Of a stretch of 25,220 nt of DNA, positions 6,929 to 13,920 are shown piece by piece; position 1 is the stretch's first letter; each line of letters starts with the position of its first letter. The stretch comes from JACVRW01 sp034664005 (GTDB taxonomy: Bacteria; Actinomycetota; Thermoleophilia; Solirubrobacterales; Thermoleophilaceae). The DNA is taken from NCBI GenBank assembly GCA_034664005.1, contig JAXDIL010000040.1, forward strand, positions 1-25,220, read 5' to 3'. Both the position numbers and the translations under genes were made by a program. The notes beneath the pieces were generated by a model, which worked only from the letters and a program-made list of their open reading frames with translations, did no database searches and was not told the origin of the DNA.

Positions 6929-7839
6929 CAGCCGAGCACCGGGACCGAGCGCTCCTCGGCGAGGCCGGTCAGGGTCGTCTGCATCTGTGAGGTCACGAGC
7001 TCGTACGCCTCGTCCACGTCCATGCCGGACACGTCGATCGGCTCGAGCACCTGGATCGTGATCTTCGCCGGGAGCGGGATGTGGCCGAGCATGTCGCCCA
7101 CGTTCAGGCCCCACGGCAGCGCGAGCGACACGGGCAGGACCTTCAGCCGGAACATCCGGTCGAGCCCGAACAGCTTGGCGAGCCGCTCGCCGCGCGAGAG
7201 GAACAGGGCCGTCTCCTGACCGCCGATCGCCACCACCGGCACGAGCGGGACGTTCCGATCCTGCGCCAGCCGGATGAAACCCTTGCGGCCGGCGAAGTCC
7301 ACGCGCGCGGACTCCCAGGTCGGACGGTGCACCTCGTAGTCGCCGCCGGGATAGACGAGCAGCGCGGCGCCGGTGTCGAGCGCGCGCTGCGCGTTCTCGG
7401 GCGTGGCGGCGACGGTGCCGTACTTGCGCAGGCTGCCGAGCCCCGGCATCGACAGCACGAGGTTGTGGGCCAGCTGGTGGAACTTTCTCTCCACGCCGAA
7501 GTAGGTGCTGAACGCGAGCGTGAAGACGTGCGTGTCCGGCGTGAGATTCCCGCCCGAGTGGTTCCCCACGAGCAGGACGGGGCCCTCCTCCGGGATGTTC
7601 TGGAGCCCGCGCACCTCCGCGCGGAAGTAGAGGCTCGCGAGCATCCACAGCCCGGGGAGCGTCTCGCGGATGTAATCGGGGTCGCGCTCGTCGAGGTCTG
7701 CCGTCGGCACACGGCGCTGCGCCTCGTTCGCGATCGCCGACACCATCCGCGCCGCCATCTGGACCAGCGACGCGGCGCCGAGCTGTGGACCTCCCGGCGC
7801 TCCGCCGTTGGACGATCCGTGCGCGGTGGAGGTGCTCAC
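6928..7839 (-). CDS. Lysophospholipid/diacylglycerol-type acyltransferase (LPLAT, MGAT-like)
   Basis: This 303-residue acyltransferase should transfer acyl groups from acyl-CoA to a glycerolipid acceptor at the membrane. The catalytic block is VGNHSGGNLTPD (92-102) with H94; this is the NHSGG form of the MGAT/DGAT-like LPLAT group, not the classical HxxxxD of PlsC. A second block, VYPGGDYEVHRP (162-173), is typical of the same group. Residues 1-45 are low-complexity. The likely start is GTG 7839, 10 bp after the patatin stop; a Met at 28 is an alternative. It is followed by the acyl-CoA synthetase fusion with a one-base stop/start overlap, suggesting the ligase supplies its acyl donor. The acceptor lipid is unknown. 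Confidence 0.88.
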   Translation of the reverse strand: MSTSTAHGSSNGGAPGGPQLGAASLVQMAARMVSAIANEAQRRVPTADLDERDPDYIRETLPGLWMLASLYFRAEVRGLQNIPEEGPVLLVGNHSGGNLTPDTHVFTLAFSTYFGVERKFHQLAHNLVLSMPGLGSLRKYGTVAATPENAQRALDTGAALLVYPGGDYEVHRPTWESARVDFAGRKGFIRLAQDRNVPLVPVVAIGGQETALFLSRGERLAKLFGLDRMFRLKVLPVSLALPWGLNVGDMLGHIPLPAKITIQVLEPIDVSGMDVDEAYELVTSQMQTTLTGLAEERSVPVLG

Positions 7840-7849
7840 GGCCCCGGTC

Positions 7850-8953
7850 TCATGCCGCTCGTCTCGCGGCCGCCCGAATGTCAGGCCAGCTGGACGGCGG
7901 GCCCGCCGGGCGGCTGATCTTGTGCGGCTCGCCGCCGGGCAGCTTCTCGAGGAGCGCCCTGACGCCCGCCGCCCGGAGCTGCTCCGCCACCGTCTCCTCG
8001 GCCGTGGCGATCACCTGCTGGCGACGCTCGCTGTTCATCCAGTTGCGCCCCATCGCGGCGTGGTCCTCGGCCGTCGGCTCCACGATCACGACCTCGGTGC
8101 CGAAGCGGCGCACCTTGCTCTCCTCGCGCTCGAGCCGCGCGCGTGAGGCACGGCGCGTGAGCGACGGGATGAAGTCGAGCGCGCCACTGACGGCGCCGGT
8201 CGCCGCTCCGGTCAGGCCGCCGCCGGCGCGCCGGCCCTCCGAGCTGCTCGTGAGCGGGTTGAGGCAGATCACGAGGTCGAGGCCGCGTCCCGCCATGAGG
8301 TCCATGTTCGAGACCGAGCAGACACCGCCGTCCACGTAGCGGCGCCCGTTGATCTTCACCGGCCGGTAGAAGCCCGGGATCGCGCATGAGGCGGCCACGG
8401 CGTCGCCGATCTGGGCGCGCGGCGAGCCGAGCCGTCCGAACGGCGTGCGGCGGCCGGACTCGTAGTCGCATGCCACCGCCCAGTAGCTGGGGTGCTCGAC
8501 CCAGTCGCCCGGCACCGCGCGCGTCACGACCTCCTTCAGCGAGTCGGTCGAGACGAATCCGGCCGGCACCCACCCGGCAACCATCTGGAGCGGCGTGTGA
8601 CGCAGCGGGTTCGACAGCGCCGTGAAGGCCATCCGGAGCGAGCCGGGGCCGATCGCGGGCAGCCCGCGGTGGACCTTGAAGCTGGCGCCCGCCGAGCGGT
8701 CGGCCTCCGACGCCGGGCGCCCGTCTGGGCCCATCAATCCCTCGAAGCTCTCGCCACGAGAGTGGGCCACCATGAACCAGGGCGGCACGCCGCCGGCCAC
8801 GAGCGCGCCGATCATCGATCCCGCCGAGGTGCCGACGATGTTGTCCGCGCTGCCGGGATCCCAGCCGGTCTCCCGCGCCAGGGCGCTCAGCCCGCCGACG
8901 AGCCACGCACCGCCGAGCACACCACCCGCGCCCAGAACCAATCCCACCTTCAT
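7850..8953 (-). CDS. Patatin-like phospholipase
   Basis: This 367-residue serine lipase is expected to hydrolyse acyl chains from phospholipids or other lipids. It has the patatin Gly-rich oxyanion loop LGAGGVLGG (7-15), nucleophile elbow GTSAG with S43, and catalytic aspartate D208 in YVDGG. The Ser-Asp dyad is complete. No signal peptide is evident, so it probably acts on the inner face of the membrane. ATG 8953 is preceded by AGGGGAAG at a suitable distance. It is the first gene of a minus-strand operon: patatin, acyltransferase, SRPBCC-ligase, small membrane protein. Deacylation, re-activation and re-acylation are all covered, consistent with lipid remodelling or storage-lipid turnover. 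Confidence 0.92.
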   Translation of the reverse strand: MKVGLVLGAGGVLGGAWLVGGLSALARETGWDPGSADNIVGTSAGSMIGALVAGGVPPWFMVAHSRGESFEGLMGPDGRPASEADRSAGASFKVHRGLPAIGPGSLRMAFTALSNPLRHTPLQMVAGWVPAGFVSTDSLKEVVTRAVPGDWVEHPSYWAVACDYESGRRTPFGRLGSPRAQIGDAVAASCAIPGFYRPVKINGRRYVDGGVCSVSNMDLMAGRGLDLVICLNPLTSSSEGRRAGGGLTGAATGAVSGALDFIPSLTRRASRARLEREESKVRRFGTEVVIVEPTAEDHAAMGRNWMNSERRQQVIATAEETVAEQLRAAGVRALLEKLPGGEPHKISRPAGPPSSWPDIRAAARRAA

Positions 8954-8978
8954 CTAGACGCGCTTCCCCTCGCAGAGA

Positions 8979-8994
8979 CGGGCGCAAACGCCCG
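8979..8994 (-). other. Small hairpin in the patatin leader
   Basis: A 6-bp stem with a CAAA loop on the plus strand lies between the VPS62-like gene and patatin. It could be a weak terminator of the upstream pair or part of the patatin 5' leader. No T-run follows. Confidence 0.3.
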
Positions 8995-9018
8995 CCGGCA
9001 CCGATCCATCGCCCGATC

Positions 9019-9024
9019 AGGTTA
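9019..9024 (-). promoter_or_regulatory. Candidate -10 hexamer TAACCT of the patatin-lipid operon
   Basis: TAACCT on the minus strand fits TAnnnT and lies in the 84-bp gap before patatin. It predicts a leader of about 55-60 nt, consistent with the visible Shine-Dalgarno. The -35 is weak. Confidence 0.3.
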
Positions 9025-9037
9025 GACGGCCGCGCAC

Positions 9038-10018
9038 TCACGACTCGCCGGCCTCCGGGTCCGCGTAGGCCCGTTTGCGCCAGGGCGGCTTCACTCCGGG
9101 GGCGAGCGGTGTGTAGGTGCGCCGGTCGAGCGTCTCGAGCGGGATCAGCCGGAGACCCTCGGCGGTGCTGGTGCGCTCGTCGAGGTCGCGGCCCGGGATC
9201 AGCGGGATGCGCCGCGGCCGACCGCGAAACGGCACGTAGCGCGGAGCGAGCTGGCGCTCTGGCGCGATCCAGACCGGCTCGCGCCGGTACGGGATGTGGC
9301 CCGAGTGGCTGCCGCGCGACACGCGCACCCAGCCCGTCGTGCGCGCCCATCTGTCGTGGCAATCGCGCCACATGCAGGCCTGGAAGCCGCCGTGCGAGCT
9401 GGCCCGCAACCAGGTCGCGCCGTCGGGGTCGACGCGCACGAAGGCGCCCTCCCAGTCATCTCTGTGGAAGCCCGGATAGTCGGGCGTGCCGCTGACGAGC
9501 TGGCGGAGGCGCGGCAGCAGCCACGAGCGCTCCCAGAGTCGATCGGAGCCCGCGACGGCGGTGTCCGAGTCGGGGTAGTAGAGCCAATAGGAGATGTAGA
9601 GGCGCCCGTCCCGCCGGATCACCCGCGTGAACGCGGTGGCGCGCCGCCCGCGGTCGGAGACGTGCGCGTCGAGCGCTGGTTCGTCCGGCGCCGTCGCGCA
9701 TGCGGGGCGGCGGCAGCGGCGCCAGTCGACCGGCAGCTCACGCTCGCCGCGCTCGTAGACGAGGTTGGGGGCGAGCGCGCGGACGCGCGCGGCGGTGTGC
9801 GCGCCGTATGCGTCGACGAGCTTGTTCTCGTCGCGGGCGCAACGCTGGGTGACGGCGCAGACGACGTGCCGCGCGAGGAAGCCGCCGATCGGGCGAGCGT
9901 CCACGGCGCGCCCGTCGAACGTGCGCCGAACGCCGGCGCCGAGCGCTCCCAGCGCGAGGCACGTGAGGAGCAGGAGCGCGACGAACTCGACGCCCGCCTG
10001 TCCGCGCTGGCCGGTCAT
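9038..10018 (-). CDS. TadE-like membrane-anchored protein with VPS62-like C-terminal domain
   Basis: The 326-residue protein starts MTGQRGQAGVEFVALLLL. This is a pilin-type signal: Gly6 as the last leader residue, Glu11 at +5, then a hydrophobic helix, as in TadE/Flp proteins processed by prepilin peptidase. The region about 145-265 (ISYWLYYPDSD, then HRDDWEGAFVRVD, ASSHGGFQ, VSRGSHSGHIPY) resembles the VPS62/DUF946 pattern of DWE, HGG and GSH motifs. I infer a surface-exposed protein; biochemical function is unknown. ATG 10018 overlaps the upstream stop as ATGA, so the two are translated together. Several Cys residues in the exported part (for example in CAVTQRC and CRRPAC) could form disulphides. 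Confidence 0.8.
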   Translation of the reverse strand: MTGQRGQAGVEFVALLLLTCLALGALGAGVRRTFDGRAVDARPIGGFLARHVVCAVTQRCARDENKLVDAYGAHTAARVRALAPNLVYERGERELPVDWRRCRRPACATAPDEPALDAHVSDRGRRATAFTRVIRRDGRLYISYWLYYPDSDTAVAGSDRLWERSWLLPRLRQLVSGTPDYPGFHRDDWEGAFVRVDPDGATWLRASSHGGFQACMWRDCHDRWARTTGWVRVSRGSHSGHIPYRREPVWIAPERQLAPRYVPFRGRPRRIPLIPGRDLDERTSTAEGLRLIPLETLDRRTYTPLAPGVKPPWRKRAYADPEAGES

Positions 10019-10635
10019 CCGCGAGCCCCCGCCCGCCCCTGCGTGATCAGCGGCCAGTCCCGTACGAGGTCGATCGGGCTGATGCAGTCGTTCGCCATCC
10101 GGAGCACCTCGTCGGGCGGGATCCGGTAGCCCGGAAAGCGGCTCTCCGGATGCAGGAAGGCGTACCGGAAGCGCTCGTAGGCGAGGCACCCGAGCCAGGC
10201 CCGCCGCCAGGCAAGCCCGGCACCCCGGCGAGTACGGGCGAGCGTGCGCCGGACGCCGGGAAGGGCCGGAAGCTCGGGGGGGCGGAGCCGGAGGCGCCCC
10301 GGCCAGGCGCGGCCCGGCCGCGGCCCGCCCGGCTCCCAGGCCTCGCCCGGCCGGGGCATGAGCGGCGGAATGGCGAAACCCTGTCGCGCGGCGGGGCGCG
10401 GGGCCGCAGGGGAAGCAGAGCGCTCGCCCGGTCGCGGGTGCTCCCGCCGCGCGCCGGCGTCGGGCGGGCGCTCGCAGCGGCCACCGGCGGCGCAGCTGAT
10501 CGAGTGGAGCACGGCGGTTGCGGTTTCGCGGCCGTCCGCCCGTGGCGCGAGCTGACTCAGGGCCGCCAGGGCGATGGCCACGAGCAGCACGATCCCGATC
10601 CACTCGACGCTCGCCTGGCCACGTTCGCTACGCAT
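10015..10635 (-). CDS. TadE-like pilin-related protein
   Basis: This 206-residue protein begins MRSERGQASVEWIGIVLLVA, the same prepilin-type signal as its neighbour (Gly6 then Glu11 at +5, hydrophobic helix 12-27). A Pro/Arg/Gly-rich middle (45-130) is followed by a more ordered C-terminal part (about 140-200) with aromatic and charged residues, which I do not recognise. ATG 10635 is chosen because TACGTT lies 7 nt upstream, as in other leaderless genes here; an in-frame ATG at 10662 has no supporting signal. The 4-base overlap with the downstream VPS62-like gene suggests a paired, perhaps heteromeric, surface structure. The rest of a tad secretion locus is not in this window. Confidence 0.75.
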   Translation of the reverse strand: MRSERGQASVEWIGIVLLVAIALAALSQLAPRADGRETATAVLHSISCAAGGRCERPPDAGARREHPRPGERSASPAAPRPAARQGFAIPPLMPRPGEAWEPGGPRPGRAWPGRLRLRPPELPALPGVRRTLARTRRGAGLAWRRAWLGCLAYERFRYAFLHPESRFPGYRIPPDEVLRMANDCISPIDLVRDWPLITQGRAGARG

Positions 10636-10642
10636 CCGACCG

Positions 10643-10648
10643 AACGTA
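10643..10648 (-). promoter_or_regulatory. -10 hexamer TACGTT of the TadE-like pair
   Basis: TACGTT on the minus strand is 7 nt before ATG 10635 and no Shine-Dalgarno intervenes, consistent with a leaderless transcript. Confidence 0.5.
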
Positions 10649-10706
10649 GGAACGGGTGCCATACGCGTGGGCGCCGCTGTGCTACGAGAGGGCTACATCG
10701 AAGGGG

Positions 10707-10749
10707 GTGGTCGAGAAATTGAGCGCATAGCGACAGATATCTCGACCAC
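10707..10749. repeat. 10-bp inverted repeat between dehydrogenase and TadE-like genes
   Basis: GTGGTCGAGA (10707-10716) and TCTCGACCAC (10740-10749) are exact complements around 23 nt. It lies just beyond the stop of the sugar operon's last gene and upstream of the TadE-like promoter, so it may terminate that operon or serve as an operator. No U-run is present. Confidence 0.6.
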
Positions 10750-10778
10750 ATCGCGAAACGCGCGGCTGAGCGGCGTGC

Positions 10779-11870
10779 CTAGAGGCGGATGATCGAGCGG
10801 TTCGCGGCGCTGTCGCGGGCGGCCTCGATCACGCGCAGCACCTCGATGCCCGCCGTTAGCGGCACCGGCGCCTCCGGGGCGGGCTCGCCGGACTCCGCCG
10901 CGTCCGCGGCCCCGGCGCGAGCGCGGATCGCCTCCTCCATCCGCTCGTAGTACTCGACGTAGCGGCCTCGCTCGGTCTCCACGGGCCGCGCGTCCTCGTC
11001 CGTGCCCAGGAGGCCCCAGGCAGCGGGCGGCTCCACGCCGAAGTCCGGGTCGGAGGGCTTGGCGCCCGCGCGCAGCGCCGCCTCCTGCACGTCGAGGCCC
11101 CACTTCACGTAGGCCGACTCCGTGCCGAGCGCCCGGAAGCGCGGGCCCTGCTGCGCCGCCAGCATCGACCCCCACAGGTGAGTGCGCGCGCCCGACTTGT
11201 GCTCGAGCGCGACGAAGGCGTCGTCGTCCACGCGGGCGCCGGGGCGCACGCAGCGCAGCTCGGCGTACACCGAGCGCGCGGGCCCCAGCAGGTCCAGGGC
11301 CTGGTCGATCAGGTGCGGTCCCAGGTCGAAGAGCACGCCGCCCGCGTCCTCGGGCCCGCCGCCCTCGCGCCACTTGCCGACGTCGACCTCGGGGCGCCAG
11401 CGCTCGAAGCGCGACTCCAGCCGGAGTGGCTCGCCCAGGGCCCCCTCGGAGAGCAGCCGCCGCAGCGTCAGGAAGTCACCATCCCAGCGCCGGTTGTGGA
11501 ACACGCTTGCGACGACGCCGCGCTCCGCGGCGGCGTCGGCGAGCTGCTGAGCCTCGGCGAGCGTTGCGGCGAGCGGCTTGTCGATCACCACGTGCAGACC
11601 GGCCTCCATCGCGCGGAGCCCGAGCGCCGCATGGGCTCGGTTCGGCGCCGCGACCACCACGAGCTCGTGCGAGTCGGCCGCGGCGAACAGCTCGTCGGCG
11701 GAGGCCAGCACGGCGGCGCCCGGGTAGGCCGAGCGCACCGCTGCCACCCGCTCCGCATTCGAGGTCACGACCGACGCCAGCGTCAGGCCCGGCACGGCCT
11801 CGATGAGCGGCGCGTGGAACGCCGACCCGGCGAGGCCGTAGCCGATCAGGCCGACGCGGAGCGGGGTCAG
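10779..11870 (-). CDS. Gfo/Idh/MocA family NAD(P)-dependent oxidoreductase, apparent CTG start
   Basis: This dehydrogenase family oxidises sugars, inositols or related polyols. The Rossmann motif LRVGLIGYGLAG is at the N-terminus, a DKPLA motif (the family's EKP-type catalytic lysine) follows near residue 120, and FDLGPHLIDQALDLLG carries the conserved Asp/His region. No ATG, GTG or TTG precedes the Rossmann motif in frame. The first such codon, GTG 11795, would delete the nucleotide-binding loop. CTG at 11870-11868 gives MTPLRVGLIGYG, overlaps the permease stop as CTGA exactly where ATGA would be expected, and yields a normal 363 residues. It is the last gene of the ROK/ABC operon and probably oxidises the imported substrate. 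Confidence 0.85.
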   Translation of the reverse strand: MTPLRVGLIGYGLAGSAFHAPLIEAVPGLTLASVVTSNAERVAAVRSAYPGAAVLASADELFAAADSHELVVVAAPNRAHAALGLRAMEAGLHVVIDKPLAATLAEAQQLADAAAERGVVASVFHNRRWDGDFLTLRRLLSEGALGEPLRLESRFERWRPEVDVGKWREGGGPEDAGGVLFDLGPHLIDQALDLLGPARSVYAELRCVRPGARVDDDAFVALEHKSGARTHLWGSMLAAQQGPRFRALGTESAYVKWGLDVQEAALRAGAKPSDPDFGVEPPAAWGLLGTDEDARPVETERGRYVEYYERMEEAIRARAGAADAAESGEPAPEAPVPLTAGIEVLRVIEAARDSAANRSIIRL

Positions 11871-13078
11871 ACCCGTCCCGCCGCCTGCCGCTGCCTGCGC
11901 GCGATCGCGTCGATCACCACCGCGGCGAGCAGCACCGCGCCCGTGACCATGAACTTCACGGGCGTGCCGAGCGCGAGCAGGTCCATCCCGTTCGAGATCG
12001 AGGTGATCACCAGCGCCCCGAGCAGCGCGTGCCAGACGCTGCCGCGCCCGCCGAACAGGCTGGTACCGGCAATCACCGGGCCGGCGATCGCAAGCAGCAG
12101 GAAGTCACCCGAACCGGACGACTGGTTCACCGCGAGCAGCCGCGACGCGGCCATGATGCCGCCGATCGCGGCCATGCTCGACGCGATCATGAACACGATC
12201 ACGCGCACCCTGGTCACGTGGATCCCGGCGCGCCGCGCCGCCTCGGCGTTGCCGCCCACCGCGAAGATGTGACGCCCGAAGGTGGTCCTCGTCGTGAGGT
12301 AGAAGAAGAACATGCAGAAGCCCACGAGGATCAGCGCCGCGAGCGGCACGCCGCGATCGTCGTTCAGCACCCATACCGCGACCAGGATCGCCACGGCCAC
12401 CAATGCGATCCGCAGGACGACCAGTCCAAACGGCGGCGCGGAGAGTTCCTCGGACACCCGGCTCTGCCGCGCACGCAGCGCGATCACCGCGTACGCCGCG
12501 ATCGCGACGAGCGCGAAGATCCAACCCACGGTGTCGCTGTAGAAGGTTCCCGTGAGCCCGAGGATCTTCGGGTCGTTCAGGTTCACGGTGCCCGTCTCGC
12601 CCAGCACCTTCAGCTGGGCCCCCGGCCACGCGAGCAGGCCGGCCAGCGTCACCACGAAGGACGGAACGGCGAAGCGCGTGAACACCGAGCCCTGGAAGAG
12701 GCCGATCGCGAGGCCGGCCGCCACCGCAGCCGCCATCGCCAGATAGGGCGACCAGCCGTTCTTCACGTTCAGCACGGCCATGATCGCGGCCGCGAGGCCG
12801 CTCACAGCGCCCACCGACAGGTCGATCTCGCCGAGCAGCAGCACGTGCACCACGCCGATCGACACGAGGCCGACCGCGGTCATCTGAAGGACGAGGTTCG
12901 ACAGGTTCACCGAGCTCATGAAGCGCGGTTCCTGGATGTAGAAGACGAGCCAGATCAGTCCGAGCGCGAGCACCACTCGCAGCTCGGCCAGATCGCCCGC
13001 GACGAAGCGGCGCAGCAGCTCGAACTGCGGGCTGCGGACCTCGGCGTCCTCTTCGACCGCGGCGTCGTGAGTGCTCAT
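11867..13078 (-). CDS. Sugar ABC transporter permease (XylH/RbsC type)
   Basis: This 403-residue polytopic membrane protein has about ten hydrophobic segments. Recognisable blocks include VLLLGEIDLSVGAVSGL, the conserved periplasmic-loop region of carbohydrate permeases, GRHIFAVGGNAEAARRAGI, the cytoplasmic EAA-like coupling region, and AGTSLFGGRGSVWHALLGA near the C-terminus. An insert with extra hydrophobic segments in the middle (about 210-260) resembles XylH-like permeases. ATG 13078 overlaps the ATPase stop as ATGA. It should form the membrane channel with the upstream ATPase and receive sugar from the binding lipoprotein. The specific sugar cannot be named; xylose-like pentoses are the nearest family guess. 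Confidence 0.93.
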   Translation of the reverse strand: MSTHDAAVEEDAEVRSPQFELLRRFVAGDLAELRVVLALGLIWLVFYIQEPRFMSSVNLSNLVLQMTAVGLVSIGVVHVLLLGEIDLSVGAVSGLAAAIMAVLNVKNGWSPYLAMAAAVAAGLAIGLFQGSVFTRFAVPSFVVTLAGLLAWPGAQLKVLGETGTVNLNDPKILGLTGTFYSDTVGWIFALVAIAAYAVIALRARQSRVSEELSAPPFGLVVLRIALVAVAILVAVWVLNDDRGVPLAALILVGFCMFFFYLTTRTTFGRHIFAVGGNAEAARRAGIHVTRVRVIVFMIASSMAAIGGIMAASRLLAVNQSSGSGDFLLLAIAGPVIAGTSLFGGRGSVWHALLGALVITSISNGMDLLALGTPVKFMVTGAVLLAAVVIDAIARRQRQAAGRV

Positions 13079-13851
13079 CGCTTCGCTCCATTCCCGGAGG
13101 CGCCCGTGATGGCGGCCACCACCTCGTCCTGACCCGTGTCGCCGGCCGCGAAGTCGCCGGCCTTCTTCCCGAGCCGCAGCACGAAGATGCGGTCGGCTAC
13201 CTCGAACACGTCGGCGAGGTTGTGGCTGATGACCAGCACGCCGTAACCGCGCTCGCGCAGCTTCTTGATCAGCTCGAGCACCTGGGCCGTCTGGCGCACG
13301 CCGAGCGCGGCCGTCGGCTCGTCGAGCATGACGAGCTTCGGCTCGCCGAGCAGCGAGCGCGCGATCGCCACCTGCTGGCGCTGCCCGCCCGACATCGTGC
13401 CGACCTCGGCACGCACGTCCGTGATCGTCACGGCGAGGTTCTCGAGCAGCTCGCCGGTCTGCTTCTCCATCCCGACCTCGTCGAGCTGGCCCAGCACGCC
13501 GGCCGGCCCGTCGGCCTTCTCCTCGCGGCCGAGGAAGAGGTTCTCCACCACGTCGAGGTTGTCGCACAGCGCGAGGTCCTGGTAGACGGTCGCGATGCCG
13601 AGCGCGACCGCGTCGGTCGGGCTCGTGATCGTGACCTCCTCGCCCTCGAACGAGATCGTGCCGGCGTCGGCCGGGTGGATCCCGGCGATCGTCTTCACGA
13701 GCGTCGACTTGCCCGCGCCGTTGTCGCCGACGAGCGCGACCACCTCACCGGGGCGAACCTCGAAGTCCACGTCGCTGAGCGCCTGCACGGGGCCGAAGCT
13801 CTTGCTCACCCCCTTGAGGGACAGCACGGGCGTGCTCCCGCCTTCGTTCAT
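13075..13851 (-). CDS. Sugar ABC transporter ATP-binding protein (single-domain, XylG-like)
   Basis: This 258-residue ATPase drives the permease. Walker A is GDNGAGKST (42-50, K48), the Q-loop is Q91, the signature is MSGGQ (153-157, a variant of LSGGQ), and Walker B is LVMLDEPTA with E178. Canonical XylG/RbsA proteins have two such domains in about 500 residues. This one has a single domain, as is common in actinobacterial relatives, so it presumably dimerises. ATG 13851 has AGGAG 7 nt upstream. A strong hairpin sits between it and the binding-protein gene, and its stop overlaps the permease start. Confidence 0.95.
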   Translation of the reverse strand: MNEGGSTPVLSLKGVSKSFGPVQALSDVDFEVRPGEVVALVGDNGAGKSTLVKTIAGIHPADAGTISFEGEEVTITSPTDAVALGIATVYQDLALCDNLDVVENLFLGREEKADGPAGVLGQLDEVGMEKQTGELLENLAVTITDVRAEVGTMSGGQRQQVAIARSLLGEPKLVMLDEPTAALGVRQTAQVLELIKKLRERGYGVLVISHNLADVFEVADRIFVLRLGKKAGDFAAGDTGQDEVVAAITGASGNGAKR

Positions 13852-13875
13852 TCCAAGTCTCCTCTCGCAGGGGCC

Positions 13876-13905
13876 TGCCGGGGGCGCGACACCACGCCCC
13901 CGGCA
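13876..13905 (-). terminator. Intra-operon GC hairpin between binding protein and ATPase genes
   Basis: An 11-bp perfect stem (TGCCGGGGGCG, 13876-13886, with complement 13895-13905) and an 8-nt loop lie in the 69-bp intergenic gap. Hairpins at this position in ABC operons commonly stabilise the binding-protein mRNA or partly terminate transcription, so that binding protein exceeds ATPase and permease. Confidence 0.7.
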
Positions 13906-13920
13906 TTGTCCCCCACTCCC

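Noticed and set aside
6929..7648. Upstream extension of the SRPBCC-ligase frame into the acyltransferase gene
   Set aside because: The acyltransferase is clearly coded in the other frame, and the SRPBCC domain begins at ATG 6928 in a TGATG overlap.
10015..10635. A complete tad pilus locus
   Set aside because: Only two TadE-like genes are present; no CpaF ATPase, TadB/C or prepilin peptidase lies in the window.
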